Assembly: GCA_963745665.1 (NCBI GenBank)
Contig: CAVUYE010000001.1
Span: forward strand, 248,001-312,000
DNA from: Bog-473 sp963745665
Lineage (GTDB): Bacteria; Actinomycetota; Acidimicrobiia; Acidimicrobiales; RAAP-2
DNA length: 64,000 bases
Direction of reading: 5' to 3'
In this document: one piece after another, positions 33,226 to 41,901 of the stretch
Layout of the letters: each line of letters begins with the position of its first letter
How positions within the stretch are numbered: position 1 is the stretch's first letter
Program-made: the position numbers and the translations under genes
The notes under the pieces: model-generated
What the model saw: only the letters and a program-made list of their open reading frames with translations
Databases searched by the model: none
What the model was told of the DNA's origin: nothing

Positions 33226-34638
33226 GTGGCGCCGCGGCGGGTGGTCGTCGTCGGCGGCGGCATCAGCGGCCTGACCGCGGCCTGGGAGCTGACCGGTGGG
33301 GCGGTGCAGCAGACCGATGCGCCCGCGGTCACACTGCTCGAGGCGTCTCCTGGTCTGGGCGGCCCGCTGCAGAGCGAGGACTTCGGCCGACGCACCGTCG
33401 ACCTCGGCCCTGACGGGTTCCTCGGTCGGCGACGCGAGGCGGTGGACCTGTGCGGCGAGGTGGGACTCGCTGACGCGCTCGTGCCGATCGGGGCCCGCGG
33501 CGCCTCGGTCTGGGCCCGGGGGCGGCTCCGCGCACTCCCCGACGGCCACGCACTCGGGATCCCCACCCGGTTCTGGCCCACGGCCCGCAGCGGCATCGTT
33601 GGGGTGCGGGGTGCGCTGGGCCTCGCCCGCGATGCCGTCCTGCCGCGACCCGATGTCCGCGGACCGATTGGCGACCGGGCCATCGGCCCTCTCGTGACGC
33701 GAAAGCTCGGCCGGCGCGTGGTGGACATGATGGTTGACCCGCTCATCGGCGGCATCCATGCCGGCTCCGTGGACGACATGTCCGCCGCCGCCACGTTCCC
33801 CCCCCTCCTGGCAGCCGCACAGCGCCGGGGCGGCCTCATGCGAGCCCTGCGAGCCGAGGTGCCCGCTCCGGATCCGGACGGGCCGCCCCTCTTCTGGGCC
33901 CTCGACGGCGGCATGGCCGCGCTGGTACGCGCCATGGCGGCGAGCCTGAAAAACCGCGGGGTGAACGTCCGGCTCTCCTCCCCGGTCGACCGTCTCGATC
34001 GGTCAGCGGAAGGCATCTGGACGCTGGTGGCCGCGGGCGACGCGCTCGAGGCCGACGCCGTGGTGCTGGCCACACCGGCACCGGTCACCGCGGCGCTGCT
34101 CCGGCCGCACGACGACGAGGCAGCCGGGCTCCTGGACGGGATCGACTACGCCTCCGTCGTGCTCGTGACGTTCCGCGTCGGCGCCGACGACGTGCCGGCG
34201 ACACTCCATGGGACGGGTTTCCTGGTGCCCCGCCACAGCCCCCACAAAGGACGCGAACCCTGGGCCGTGACGGCGTGTACCTATTTGGACCGCAAGTGGC
34301 CGCTCCTCGAACGCGACGGAGAAGTCCTGTGGCGCGCCTCGCTCGGGCGCGTCGATGACACCCGGGCCCAAGGCTGGGACGACGGCGAGGTGGCCGAACG
34401 GGCCTGGGAGGAGCTGGGCGCGCTCTTGGGCGTTGGCGCGCCGCCACTCGAAGCGCGAGTGGTCCGCTTCGCCGACGCCTTTCCGCAGTACCGGGTGCAC
34501 CACCTGCTGCGGACGGCCGGTGTCGAGTCCGCACTGGCACGCCTCGGCGGGGTCGCCGTCGCCGGCGCGGCGTACCACGGCGTCGGGATCCCCGCCTGCA
34601 TCGCCAGCGGCCGGGCTGCGGCGCACTCGCTCTTGTGA
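33226..34638 (+). CDS. hemY: Coproporphyrinogen/protoporphyrinogen oxidase (HemY/CgoX)
   Basis: The 470-residue FAD enzyme has the dinucleotide fold RVVVVGGGISGLTAAWEL, LLEASPGLGGPLQSE, the DLGPDGFLGRRREAV arginine-rich segment, the helix MVDPLIGGIHAG and DDMSAAATFPPLL, and the C-terminal FAD motif VAGAAYHGVGIPACIASG. It oxidises coproporphyrinogen III (actinobacterial pathway) or protoporphyrinogen IX. Starts GTG one base after the hemH stop; its stop overlaps the lnt GTG (GTGA). There is no membrane segment. Confidence 0.95.
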   Translation: MAPRRVVVVGGGISGLTAAWELTGGAVQQTDAPAVTLLEASPGLGGPLQSEDFGRRTVDLGPDGFLGRRREAVDLCGEVGLADALVPIGARGASVWARGRLRALPDGHALGIPTRFWPTARSGIVGVRGALGLARDAVLPRPDVRGPIGDRAIGPLVTRKLGRRVVDMMVDPLIGGIHAGSVDDMSAAATFPPLLAAAQRRGGLMRALRAEVPAPDPDGPPLFWALDGGMAALVRAMAASLKNRGVNVRLSSPVDRLDRSAEGIWTLVAAGDALEADAVVLATPAPVTAALLRPHDDEAAGLLDGIDYASVVLVTFRVGADDVPATLHGTGFLVPRHSPHKGREPWAVTACTYLDRKWPLLERDGEVLWRASLGRVDDTRAQGWDDGEVAERAWEELGALLGVGAPPLEARVVRFADAFPQYRVHHLLRTAGVESALARLGGVAVAGAAYHGVGIPACIASGRAAAHSLL

Positions 34639-36122
34639 GCGGCCTGCCGCGCCGGGGCCGCATCGCCGGGCCTTCCGCGGCGGCGGGCGTCCTGCTGGCG
34701 CTCTCGCTGCCCCCGTGGGGTTGGTGGCCCCTGGCGCTCGTCGGTGCCGCCATCCTCTATTGGCGCCTGGCCGGCCAACCGTTGCGGACCCGCATCTGGT
34801 CCGGTTGGCTGGCCGGTCTGGGCTGCTATGTCATCGGGCTGGCCTGGGCCCGGTCCTTCAACTGGTACGGCGCCGTCGTACTCGTCCTCGTCGAAGCGCT
34901 CTTCTTCGCTGCGACGGCCGCCGCCACGCCGCCGCGTCGCGGGCGGGCGCTTGCCTTCGTGGGGGCATGCACACTGGCCGAGGCCGTACGGATGACGTGG
35001 CCCTTCGGCGGACTGCCGCTCGGAGGCGTCTTTCTCGGCCAGGCCCGTGGCCCCTTGGTCGAGCTGGCCCGGCTGGGCGGACCGCTCCTGATCACGGCCG
35101 GCGTGTGGGCCGGCGGGGTTGCCGTGGCGACGGTCGGCGCGGCCGTGTGGGCCCGCCACCGCAGGTTCGGCGGACCTTCGATCATCGGTTCCGCCGTTGT
35201 TGCCGCCGGGGTCGTCGCCCTGGTGGTCGTCGGCGCCGTGGCGCCGGACGGTGGTGCGCCCGTGGGGACGGTGCGCGTGGCGCTCGTCCAAGGGGGCGGG
35301 CAACGGGGTCTGAGCAAGGAGGAGGTCCCGCCGCGCTTCGTCCTCGCCGCGCAGCTGGCGGCGACCTTCACGGTGTCGAGGGCGCATCCCTCGCCGGAAC
35401 TCGTGCTCTGGCCCGAGGACGTCGTCGCGCTCGACCGCCCGCTGGCGGGCTCGCCCCAGGCAGCTCTCCTGAGCCAGTTGGCCCGGCAGCTCCACACGAC
35501 GCTCGTCGTCGGGGTCACCGAGCCGGCGTCCTCCACGTCCTTTCGCAACGAAGTGGTGGCCTGGGGGCCGAACGGCCACATCGTCGGCGTGTTCGAGAAG
35601 GTGCACCGGGTGCCGTTCGGCGAGTACGTGCCGCTCCGCTCACTCTTCTCACACTTCGCCGACCTCTCGGGCGTGCCGGTCGACGCCGTTCCCGGCGACG
35701 GCACGGGCCTCATGCGCACACCCGCCGGTCCACTCGGGCTCCTGGTCTCGTTCGAGATCTTCTACGCCAGCCGCAGCCACGAGTCGGTGCGCGCCGGTGC
35801 CCAGCTGCTGGCCGTGCCCACCAACACGTCGTCCTATAGCACCTCGCAGGTGCCGGCGCAGGAGATCGCCGCAGCGATCGTCCAGAGTGTCGAGACGGGA
35901 CGCGACCTCGTCCAGGCTGCTCCGACGGGATTCAGCGCGGTCGTGACCCAACGCGGCGTCGTCCTGCAGCGCAGCGCGCTCGGCAACCGTCAGGTGCTCT
36001 TCGCCACCGTCGCGCTGCGCCGGGGCTTCACCCCGTACGACCACTGGGGCGATCTCCCCGTCCTGGTCCTCGCCGCGCTGGCCCTCGTTGCCGGGTGGGG
36101 CCGTCAGCTGCGCTACTCGTAA
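34635..36122 (+). CDS. Apolipoprotein N-acyltransferase homologue lacking the catalytic Cys
   Basis: The 495-residue protein has five to six N-terminal TM helices, a nitrilase-like domain (residues ~210-460) and a C-terminal helix, the Lnt arrangement. The triad is only partly kept: Glu261 in LVLWPEDVV and Lys322 in GVFEKVHRVPFGEY are present, but the Cys nucleophile position is Ser372 (LVSFEIFY). The late PTNTSSY and APTGFSAVVT segments are conserved. Lnt acylates lipoprotein N-termini; with Ser the reaction may be changed or lost. Start GTG overlaps the hemY stop. Its last 10 nt overlap the convergent HAD gene. Confidence 0.85.
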   Translation: MSGLPRRGRIAGPSAAAGVLLALSLPPWGWWPLALVGAAILYWRLAGQPLRTRIWSGWLAGLGCYVIGLAWARSFNWYGAVVLVLVEALFFAATAAATPPRRGRALAFVGACTLAEAVRMTWPFGGLPLGGVFLGQARGPLVELARLGGPLLITAGVWAGGVAVATVGAAVWARHRRFGGPSIIGSAVVAAGVVALVVVGAVAPDGGAPVGTVRVALVQGGGQRGLSKEEVPPRFVLAAQLAATFTVSRAHPSPELVLWPEDVVALDRPLAGSPQAALLSQLARQLHTTLVVGVTEPASSTSFRNEVVAWGPNGHIVGVFEKVHRVPFGEYVPLRSLFSHFADLSGVPVDAVPGDGTGLMRTPAGPLGLLVSFEIFYASRSHESVRAGAQLLAVPTNTSSYSTSQVPAQEIAAAIVQSVETGRDLVQAAPTGFSAVVTQRGVVLQRSALGNRQVLFATVALRRGFTPYDHWGDLPVLVLAALALVAGWGRQLRYS

Positions 36123-36625
36123 TAGCCGGAGTGGATGTAGACACAGGGCACGCCGGCCGCCACGTACATGGCGTGATTCGACGGGTCGTCCTCGAAGGCG
36201 AGGCGCAGGTCAAACCCATAGGCGCGGAGGTCGTTCACCACCGACTCCTTGAACTCGGTCACCTGGGCGTAGTCCCCTCGGGCCCGCATGACGAGAAGGT
36301 CCCAGCGCAGCCCGTAGCGCTGCAACCAGGCCAGCGTCTGGGGTTGGACGCGGTGGGGGCGGCCCGTCAGGAGGATGACGACGAGCGAAGCGTCGAGCAA
36401 CTCAAGCAGTCGGGCGATCTCTTCAATCACTGGATCGTCGCCGCAGGCCTCGAAGAACGACGCCCAGTCCCGCCTCCCGTGTTCGATGAAGTGCTGCCGG
36501 CCGGCCGCATCGGACAGGACGCCGTCGATGTCGAAGATGACGGCCGGTCCCTGCCGGCGGAGCTCGCCGTCGTCGGCGTGCCACGTCCAGTTGATCCGGT
36601 CGCCGTCTGTCCTGGTCTGGGGCAC
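36113..36625 (-). CDS. HAD-superfamily phosphatase (polynucleotide kinase 3'-phosphatase-like)
   Basis: The 170-residue protein has the HAD motifs AVIFDIDGVLSDA (catalytic DxD), VVILLTGRP (motif II), a Lys in VTEFKESVV (motif III) and the late FEDDPSN (motif IV). The cap is minimal. Similar proteins of unclear role occur in Actinobacteria, often fused to or related to kinase 3'-phosphatases of RNA/DNA repair. The GTG at 36625 is chosen because TAGGCT stands 8 nt upstream; no ATG lies nearby. It is convergent with and overlaps lnt, and divergent from the MprF-like gene. Confidence 0.75.
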   Translation of the reverse strand: MPQTRTDGDRINWTWHADDGELRRQGPAVIFDIDGVLSDAAGRQHFIEHGRRDWASFFEACGDDPVIEEIARLLELLDASLVVILLTGRPHRVQPQTLAWLQRYGLRWDLLVMRARGDYAQVTEFKESVVNDLRAYGFDLRLAFEDDPSNHAMYVAAGVPCVYIHSGYYE

Positions 36626-36633
36626 GAACGACG

Positions 36634-36639
36634 AGCCTA
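36634..36639 (-). promoter_or_regulatory. -10-like element of the HAD gene
   Basis: TAGGCT on the minus strand (36639-36634) is 8 nt before the GTG at 36625. Confidence 0.35.
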
Positions 36640-36680
36640 ACGGCGGCGACTCCACCCCCGGAATAGGTGATTCCGCCCTG

Positions 36681-36703
36681 CGGGGGAAGAGCGGAGACCC
36701 CCG
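36681..36703 (+). repeat. Hairpin in the MprF-like gene leader
   Basis: CGGGGG (36681-36686) and CCCCCG (36698-36703) form a 6-bp stem with an 11-nt loop, 21 nt before the ATG at 36725. A second small repeat GGAAT/ATTCC (36660-36674) lies just upstream. Possible translation or RNA-stability element; role unproven. Confidence 0.4.
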
Positions 36704-36724
36704 AGGTGACACGATGGACGAGGA

Positions 36725-39700
36725 ATGGAAACAGACGGCGACACGGGAGTCGGAGGCGACGTGGCCATGACGGTCGACGCGGACCGCACCCTCCCGGTGG
36801 CCCTCGGCCGGCGGGTGGAGGTCATCGGCGATCTCCTGCTCCCTGCCGAGCCCACCGACAGCTCGCGCGCCGCCTGCCGCGACGTCGCCTTGCGGCTCGA
36901 GGAATGGCAGGGACCCGGCGTCGTCATCCTCTGCGGGCGGCTGGTGGCCCCGGGGTGCTCCGGCGATCCGTCCGTTGCGGTGGACAGACATCCGGAACTC
37001 ACCGACGCGCTCGGTCTGTTCGCGGCCCGCGCCGAGTCCCGGGTGATCGTGGTGATGGCGCCTTCCGAGCAAGACGCCGAATTGGTCGCGGCGCTGGAAC
37101 GCCGCGGTGTGGCGGTCCGTGACGGGGTGGACCTCGCGTGCGAGACCGGCGCCGGCATGCGGACCGTCCTTGTGCGCACGGGGACGCTCCGACCGGACGG
37201 GAACCCCCCCATTGACGCCGTGCCGACCGGCGACCGGCCCTGGCTGGCCGGCATGGAGCGCCTCGACGATCCGCGGCTGGCACGTCGCTTCGTCACCTCG
37301 CGCGTGCTCTACCGACGCCTGCGCCGCTACCTCTGGGCGCCACCTCTGGCCTTGGCCGTCATCGCGCTGTTGTTGCGCCTCGAGTTCGTCGTCGACGGTC
37401 TCGGCCGGGTGTTCCGCACGCCCCGCCAACAGGACGCGCTCCAGCGGGCTTACAACGCCACGTGGCCCTCGCGCTTCATCGCGACCGTGGTCATCGCCCT
37501 GGCCTTGTTGGCCGTCCTCGCCCTCGTGGTCGCCATCACGTCGCGCGGCATCTGGCGGGCACTGGGAGGTGAGGGGCTCCCGGCTCCGTGGGCCGGTGGT
37601 CCGTCGGGTGCGCGGCCCATCGCACACGAGCTGATCGAGCTGGACGGTCAGGACGCCCTCGACGCGGCGCGGGACGCTGTCGAGTCGGGCGTCTCGGGCG
37701 TGATCGTGGGTGGGGCACTCGTGCCCGAGCTGACCCACCTCGATACCGGCTTCTTCGCCTGCCCGGGTGCGACGGCCGAGGTCGTGCACGAGCACCGGGG
37801 GCGCCTCGGGCTGCCACCCACCTTCCTGCACCATCGCCAGGAGTCGACCCTCGAGATCGAGACCGGGGCGGAACTGCACGTCCGCTTGCTCCTCGCCGAG
37901 GCCGACCTGCCGCTGGCCACCATGGGTGAGCGACTCGTCACCGCCGACACCGTCGTCAAGGGGCGTTCGAAGGCGGCCGATGTCCATCCCGAGCTGGCCG
38001 CCAGCTGGCCGGGCGGCGCGTCGTGGCCGCCGGCGCCCGAGGTGGCGGCGGACCACGTCCGGGCCCGGCGCATCCGGCGCCTCGCTGCAGTCTCGCTGTT
38101 CGTGGCCGGGACCATCGACCTGCTCTCCTCTGTGACGGCACCCCTACGCGCGCACTTGCATCTGATCGCGCAGTACCTCCCCGTTGCCGTCGTTCAGGCG
38201 GCCGGGGCGTTGACCGCCATCGCCGGCATCGGCATGATCATGCTCTCCCGCGGCGTCCTGAGAGGGCAGCGCCGCTCGTGGCTGGTGGCCGTGCTCTTGC
38301 TGATCGCATCGCTGGCACTCCACCTCCTTCATGCGGCCGACATCGTCACGCTCCTCGTCTGCGCCGGCGTCCTGACGCTGCTGATCGTCCAACGGGAGCG
38401 CTTCCGGGCTCAGACCGAGCGGGCGACGGTCGTCACCGCCTTTGTCATCCTCGCGGTGGGCGGTGTGCTGGCCACGACGGGTGGCTTCATCGGCGTGGAA
38501 CTGGCCGGCCGAGTCCACCACCATCCCCTGCCCGCGTGGCCCGACGTCCTCCTCGGCTCTGCCGAACGGCTCGTCGGCGTGGACTGGGTGACCTTCCCAC
38601 CGACCATCGACCGCTACGCATCCGTCAGCCTGCTGGCCGTGGGCCTCAGCCTCATTGTGGTGGCGCTGTTCCTCCTGACTCGGCCGGTCGTCGATCGCCG
38701 CCTTTCATCGGGGCGAGCCGCCATGGGACGGCGCGCCGCCGAGATCCGGGCGCGCGACATCGTGCGGCGCCACGGAACCGGTACGCTCGACTACTTCGCA
38801 CTACGCGACGACAAGCAATGGTTCTTCCATCGCGACTCGCTCGTCGCGTACGCCGTCTTCGGCGGCGTCTGCCTGGTGTCCCCCGACCCCATCGGTCCGT
38901 TCTCCGAACGAGCCCACGTCTGGGATGCGTTCCGCCACTATGTCGACCGTAACGGGTGGGGCCTCGGCGTCATGGGTGCCGGCGAGGAGTGGTTGCCGAC
39001 CTACCAGGCGTCGGGCATGCGCTTCCTCTACATCGGCGACGAGGCGGTGGTGGACCCCCAGGAGTTCTCCCTCCAGGGCGGGAAGATGAAGGGATTGCGA
39101 CAGGCCGTCAACCGGGTGGCGCGCTACGGCTACACGGTCCGCTTCCTGGACCCGGCCCACCTCGATCCGGCGGACGCCGCACGCATGGCGGAACTGATGG
39201 CCAAGAGCCGGCGCGGTGAACAGGAGCGGGGCTTCTCCATGATGCTCGGGCGCCTCTTCGACCGACGGGACACGGGCTTGCTGCTGACATTGGTGGAGGG
39301 TCCGGACGGGACGCCGGTGGCCATGTGTCAATTCGTGCCCTCACCGGCCATCGGTGGCTACTCGCTGGACCTCATGCGCCGCGATCCGGGTGAACATCCC
39401 AACGGGCTGCTCGACTTCGCCCTGTGCTCGACCATCGACCATCTGAAAGAGATGCGCATGAAGGGCCTGAGCCTGAACTTCGCCGCGCTGCGATCAGTGC
39501 TCGAGGGCGACAAAGGCGACGGCGTGACCCAGCGCGTGGAGCGCTGGGCGCTGCGCCGTCTCTCCGGGGTCCTCCAGATCGAGACCCTGTGGCGGTTCAA
39601 CGCGAAGTACGAGCCGCGCTGGCTGCCGCGCTACATCGTCTTCGACTCCGCCGAGCAGTTCGTGCCCGTCGTCGTGCAGATCATGCGGGCAGAATCGCTG

Positions 39701-39853
39701 ACCGAGGTCCCGGTGATCGGCCGCCTTCTCACGACGGGTGGGGCCAAGCGGGCGGGGCCGGCCGTCCCCGACGAGGTGCTGGCCGCACAGCAGCACGCCG
39801 GCAATGGGACGCCCACCCGGCAGGAGGCCGGGACGGCAGCCCCACGAAAGTGA
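36725..39853 (+). CDS. MprF/LysX-like membrane protein with a degenerate metallophosphoesterase domain
   Basis: The 1042-residue protein joins two parts. Residues ~30-400 resemble a metallophosphoesterase but every metal/catalytic motif is lost: GDxH is GDLLL (35-39), GD is CGRL (70-73), GNHD is PSEQD (113-117), GHTH is GGAL (about 329-332). Two TM helices (~204-222, ~252-272) interrupt it. Residues ~450-690 have about six TM helices, and ~720-1010 is a DUF2156 domain (AAEIRARDIVRRHG, YFALRDDKQWFF, LYIGDEAVVD, MKGLSLNFAAL), the phosphatidylglycerol lysyltransferase fold of LysX/MprF. Such enzymes aminoacylate lipids; the donor is unknown. Its stop overlaps the next gene (GTGA). Confidence 0.85.
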   Translation: METDGDTGVGGDVAMTVDADRTLPVALGRRVEVIGDLLLPAEPTDSSRAACRDVALRLEEWQGPGVVILCGRLVAPGCSGDPSVAVDRHPELTDALGLFAARAESRVIVVMAPSEQDAELVAALERRGVAVRDGVDLACETGAGMRTVLVRTGTLRPDGNPPIDAVPTGDRPWLAGMERLDDPRLARRFVTSRVLYRRLRRYLWAPPLALAVIALLLRLEFVVDGLGRVFRTPRQQDALQRAYNATWPSRFIATVVIALALLAVLALVVAITSRGIWRALGGEGLPAPWAGGPSGARPIAHELIELDGQDALDAARDAVESGVSGVIVGGALVPELTHLDTGFFACPGATAEVVHEHRGRLGLPPTFLHHRQESTLEIETGAELHVRLLLAEADLPLATMGERLVTADTVVKGRSKAADVHPELAASWPGGASWPPAPEVAADHVRARRIRRLAAVSLFVAGTIDLLSSVTAPLRAHLHLIAQYLPVAVVQAAGALTAIAGIGMIMLSRGVLRGQRRSWLVAVLLLIASLALHLLHAADIVTLLVCAGVLTLLIVQRERFRAQTERATVVTAFVILAVGGVLATTGGFIGVELAGRVHHHPLPAWPDVLLGSAERLVGVDWVTFPPTIDRYASVSLLAVGLSLIVVALFLLTRPVVDRRLSSGRAAMGRRAAEIRARDIVRRHGTGTLDYFALRDDKQWFFHRDSLVAYAVFGGVCLVSPDPIGPFSERAHVWDAFRHYVDRNGWGLGVMGAGEEWLPTYQASGMRFLYIGDEAVVDPQEFSLQGGKMKGLRQAVNRVARYGYTVRFLDPAHLDPADAARMAELMAKSRRGEQERGFSMMLGRLFDRRDTGLLLTLVEGPDGTPVAMCQFVPSPAIGGYSLDLMRRDPGEHPNGLLDFALCSTIDHLKEMRMKGLSLNFAALRSVLEGDKGDGVTQRVERWALRRLSGVLQIETLWRFNAKYEPRWLPRYIVFDSAEQFVPVVVQIMRAESLTEVPVIGRLLTTGGAKRAGPAVPDEVLAAQQHAGNGTPTRQEAGTAAPRK

Positions 39854-39984
39854 CCGAGTCCCGCTGCCCGCGCTGCGGACATCCGGGTGTGCATCAGCGA
39901 CGCGGCGACAACGGCCCTTGCGAGGACTGCGACCGCTGCTGGTCCGACGAGCAGCGACGAGACCGTCCGCCCCACCACGTGTAA
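39850..39984 (+). CDS. 44-residue zinc-ribbon-like protein
   Basis: The GTG at 39850 overlaps the stop of the MprF-like gene (GTGA), and the frame ends in TAA at 39982-39984. The 44 residues contain CPRCGH (Cys6, Cys9), then CEDCDRC (Cys24, Cys27, Cys30), a likely zinc-binding ribbon, followed by a basic, Asp/Arg-rich tail (DEQRRDRPPHHV). The two Cys clusters and the tight coupling argue for a real gene. The role is unknown; it may bind nucleic acid or the upstream protein. No other gene follows before the terminator-like hairpin. Confidence 0.65.
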   Translation: MTESRCPRCGHPGVHQRRGDNGPCEDCDRCWSDEQRRDRPPHHV

Positions 39985-40511
39985 CCCGCACGACGAGCAC
40001 GTGACACTGCAACCCGTGTGAGCGTTGTCCCTCTATTGCGCTGATTGGTTCGAACGGCTCTACACGCCGATTGAGGGTGCCACCACAATCGCGGAAGGGC
40101 GGGGTGGCCGAGGTGGTCTGGGAGTCACCCCGCCCTCTTTTCGCGAGCCGCACAATCGGCGCGCGCCGCGTCGCGGTTGCGTTTTCACGGCGCGGCGCCC
40201 GGTTCGTGTCGTCGACTTTGTCGACGTCGTCCCGTTGATCCCGACGAGGACGGCACTGCTCTCCCACCATCCACGACCCGAGCCGGGAGCTCCGGCACCG
40301 GCCCGCCCGTCCTCACCTCGGCTCAACCCCTTCGGCATTCGTGACGATCCATTTCGAGGCCCGGACTGCGTGACACGGGTCCCGGCCGAGCCAACGCACG
40401 CGTGCGGTACGGGCGGTGCGGGCGGCTTCCGGTGGCGCCAGACGGCCCGTGCGTCCCGGAGCTAACCGACCTGGGCAAAGATGGAGGACCGGGCAGGGAG
40501 GGAGGAACGCC
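39985..40511. other. Noncoding 527-bp region with a strong hairpin
   Basis: Between the zinc-ribbon gene and the DUF2252 gene. It is less G+C-biased at its start, has a strong hairpin at 40096-40141, and reading frames through it are not convincing (one at 40025-40465 is low-complexity and lacks a Shine-Dalgarno). A GGTTCGAAC at 40047-40055 resembles a tRNA T-loop but no tRNA fold closes around it. It could hold the DUF2252 promoter or a small RNA. A GGAGGGAGGA Shine-Dalgarno precedes 40512. Confidence 0.5.
40096..40141 (+). terminator. Intrinsic-terminator-like hairpin
   Basis: AGGGCGGGGTG (40096-40106) and CACCCCGCCCT (40126-40136) form a perfect 11-bp stem around a 19-nt loop, followed by CTTTT (40137-40141). 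This is the best intrinsic terminator in the window. It lies about 110 nt after the zinc-ribbon gene on the same strand, so it could end that operon or a separate small RNA. Confidence 0.7.
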
Positions 40512-41897
40512 GTGAGCAACCCGCAGTCTGTGGCCGCGACAGTGGCCGCCAGGCACGACCTCGCGGCTACCGCCGCCGAGCGCCGGGAAATCGGGCGGCA
40601 GGCCCGGATCCTGGCTCCCCGGGCCGACCTCGGCGACTGGGACGAGCGGAACCGCGGGCACGACCCTGTCGACACGATCCTGGCCCAGAACGACATCCGG
40701 CTCTCCGAGCTGACCCCGCTCCGGCACCAGCGCATGTCGCTCTCGCCATGGAACTTCTATCGCGGTGCCGCCGCTGTCATGGCGGCGGATCTGGCCTCGC
40801 GGGCGCACAGCCGCATTGAGGTGCAGCTCTGCGGTGACGCCCACGTCCTGAACTTCGGGCTGTGGGCCACCCCCGAGCGCAACCTCAATTTCGACCTGCG
40901 CGACTTCGACGAGACTCTCCCCGGACCCTTCGAGTGGGACGTGGCCCGCCTCGCCGCCAGCTTGGTCGTGGCGGCCCGGGAGAACGGCGTGAAGCAGAGC
41001 AAGTCCGACGCGGCGGTGACGGCGGCCGTCGACGCCTACCGCAACCGCATGCGCTACTACTCCATGTTGCCCATCCTCGACATCTGGTACGAGGGGACGC
41101 GCTTCGACCAGTTCATCGATTCCTTCGAGCCCGCCGACCGCGGCCAGGTGCAAGTGCAGTTCGAGAAGAAGAAGGAGTCGCGGACGAGTCGCGGCGCCTT
41201 CGAGAAGCTGACCACGGAGCGGCGTGGCCGGGCCCGCATCACCCCGCACCCTCCGCTGCGCGTGACGCTCGACGACGACGAGCAGGGCGACATCGTGGAG
41301 GGTCTTCTCGGGGACTATCGCCTCACGCTGCAAGAGGACCGCCGCCGCCTGTTCGACCGCTTCATCCCGGTGGACATGGTCCGCCAGGTAGTGGGCGTCG
41401 GCAGCGTCGGCATGGTGGTGTATCTCGTGCTGCTGGAAGGAAGCTCCACCGGCGACCCACTTTTCCTGCAGTGCAAGCAGGCCGGCCCCTCGGTCTACGA
41501 GTCCTATACCTACGCCAGCGGGCACGACAACCATGGCGCCCGGGTCATCGCCGGCAAACGGATGGTGCAGAGCGCCACGGACATCTTCGTGGGCTGGGGC
41601 TCACTGGGCGGGCGCGACTTCTATGTGCGCCAGTTCCGCGACATGAAGCTGATTCCCACCACCGACCTCATCGCGCCCGTCCTCGTGGAGTTCGCCATCG
41701 CCTGCGGGAACACGCTGGCCCGGGCGCACGCGCGGTCGGGTGACCCCGAGGCGATCGACGCCTACATGGGCAAGAGCGACGTCTTCACAAAGGCCATGCG
41801 CAAGTTCGCCCGCCGCTACGCCGATCAGAACGAACGGGACCACGCTGCACTGGTCGCCGCCATCCGTCGTGGCAAGGCGGACAGCGTCCTCGACTGA
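40512..41897 (+). CDS. DUF2252 family protein
   Basis: The 461-residue soluble protein belongs to DUF2252, a family with a protein-kinase-like fold whose function is unknown. Core segments: MSLSPWNFYRGAAAVMAADL, CGDAHVLNFGLWATPERNLNFDLRDFDETLPGPFEWDVARLAASL, and FLQCKQAGPSVYE, MVQSATDIFVGW and FYVRQFRDMK. The GDAHxxNFG and DFDE segments are the putative kinase-like metal/phosphate site. The GTG at 40512 is preferred to the longer frame beginning 40416 because GGAGGA lies 6 nt upstream. It converges on nuoN, with 4 nt between the stops. Confidence 0.9.
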   Translation: MSNPQSVAATVAARHDLAATAAERREIGRQARILAPRADLGDWDERNRGHDPVDTILAQNDIRLSELTPLRHQRMSLSPWNFYRGAAAVMAADLASRAHSRIEVQLCGDAHVLNFGLWATPERNLNFDLRDFDETLPGPFEWDVARLAASLVVAARENGVKQSKSDAAVTAAVDAYRNRMRYYSMLPILDIWYEGTRFDQFIDSFEPADRGQVQVQFEKKKESRTSRGAFEKLTTERRGRARITPHPPLRVTLDDDEQGDIVEGLLGDYRLTLQEDRRRLFDRFIPVDMVRQVVGVGSVGMVVYLVLLEGSSTGDPLFLQCKQAGPSVYESYTYASGHDNHGARVIAGKRMVQSATDIFVGWGSLGGRDFYVRQFRDMKLIPTTDLIAPVLVEFAIACGNTLARAHARSGDPEAIDAYMGKSDVFTKAMRKFARRYADQNERDHAALVAAIRRGKADSVLD

Positions 41898-41901
41898 CGC
41901 C

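Noticed and set aside
40047..40055. GGTTCGAAC resembling a tRNA T-arm
   Set aside because: No acceptor, D-arm or anticodon stem can be folded around it.
40025..40465. Possible 146-codon gene in the 40-kb noncoding region
   Set aside because: Unusual Arg/Pro/Thr-rich composition, no Shine-Dalgarno, runs through the strong terminator hairpin and into the DUF2252 leader.
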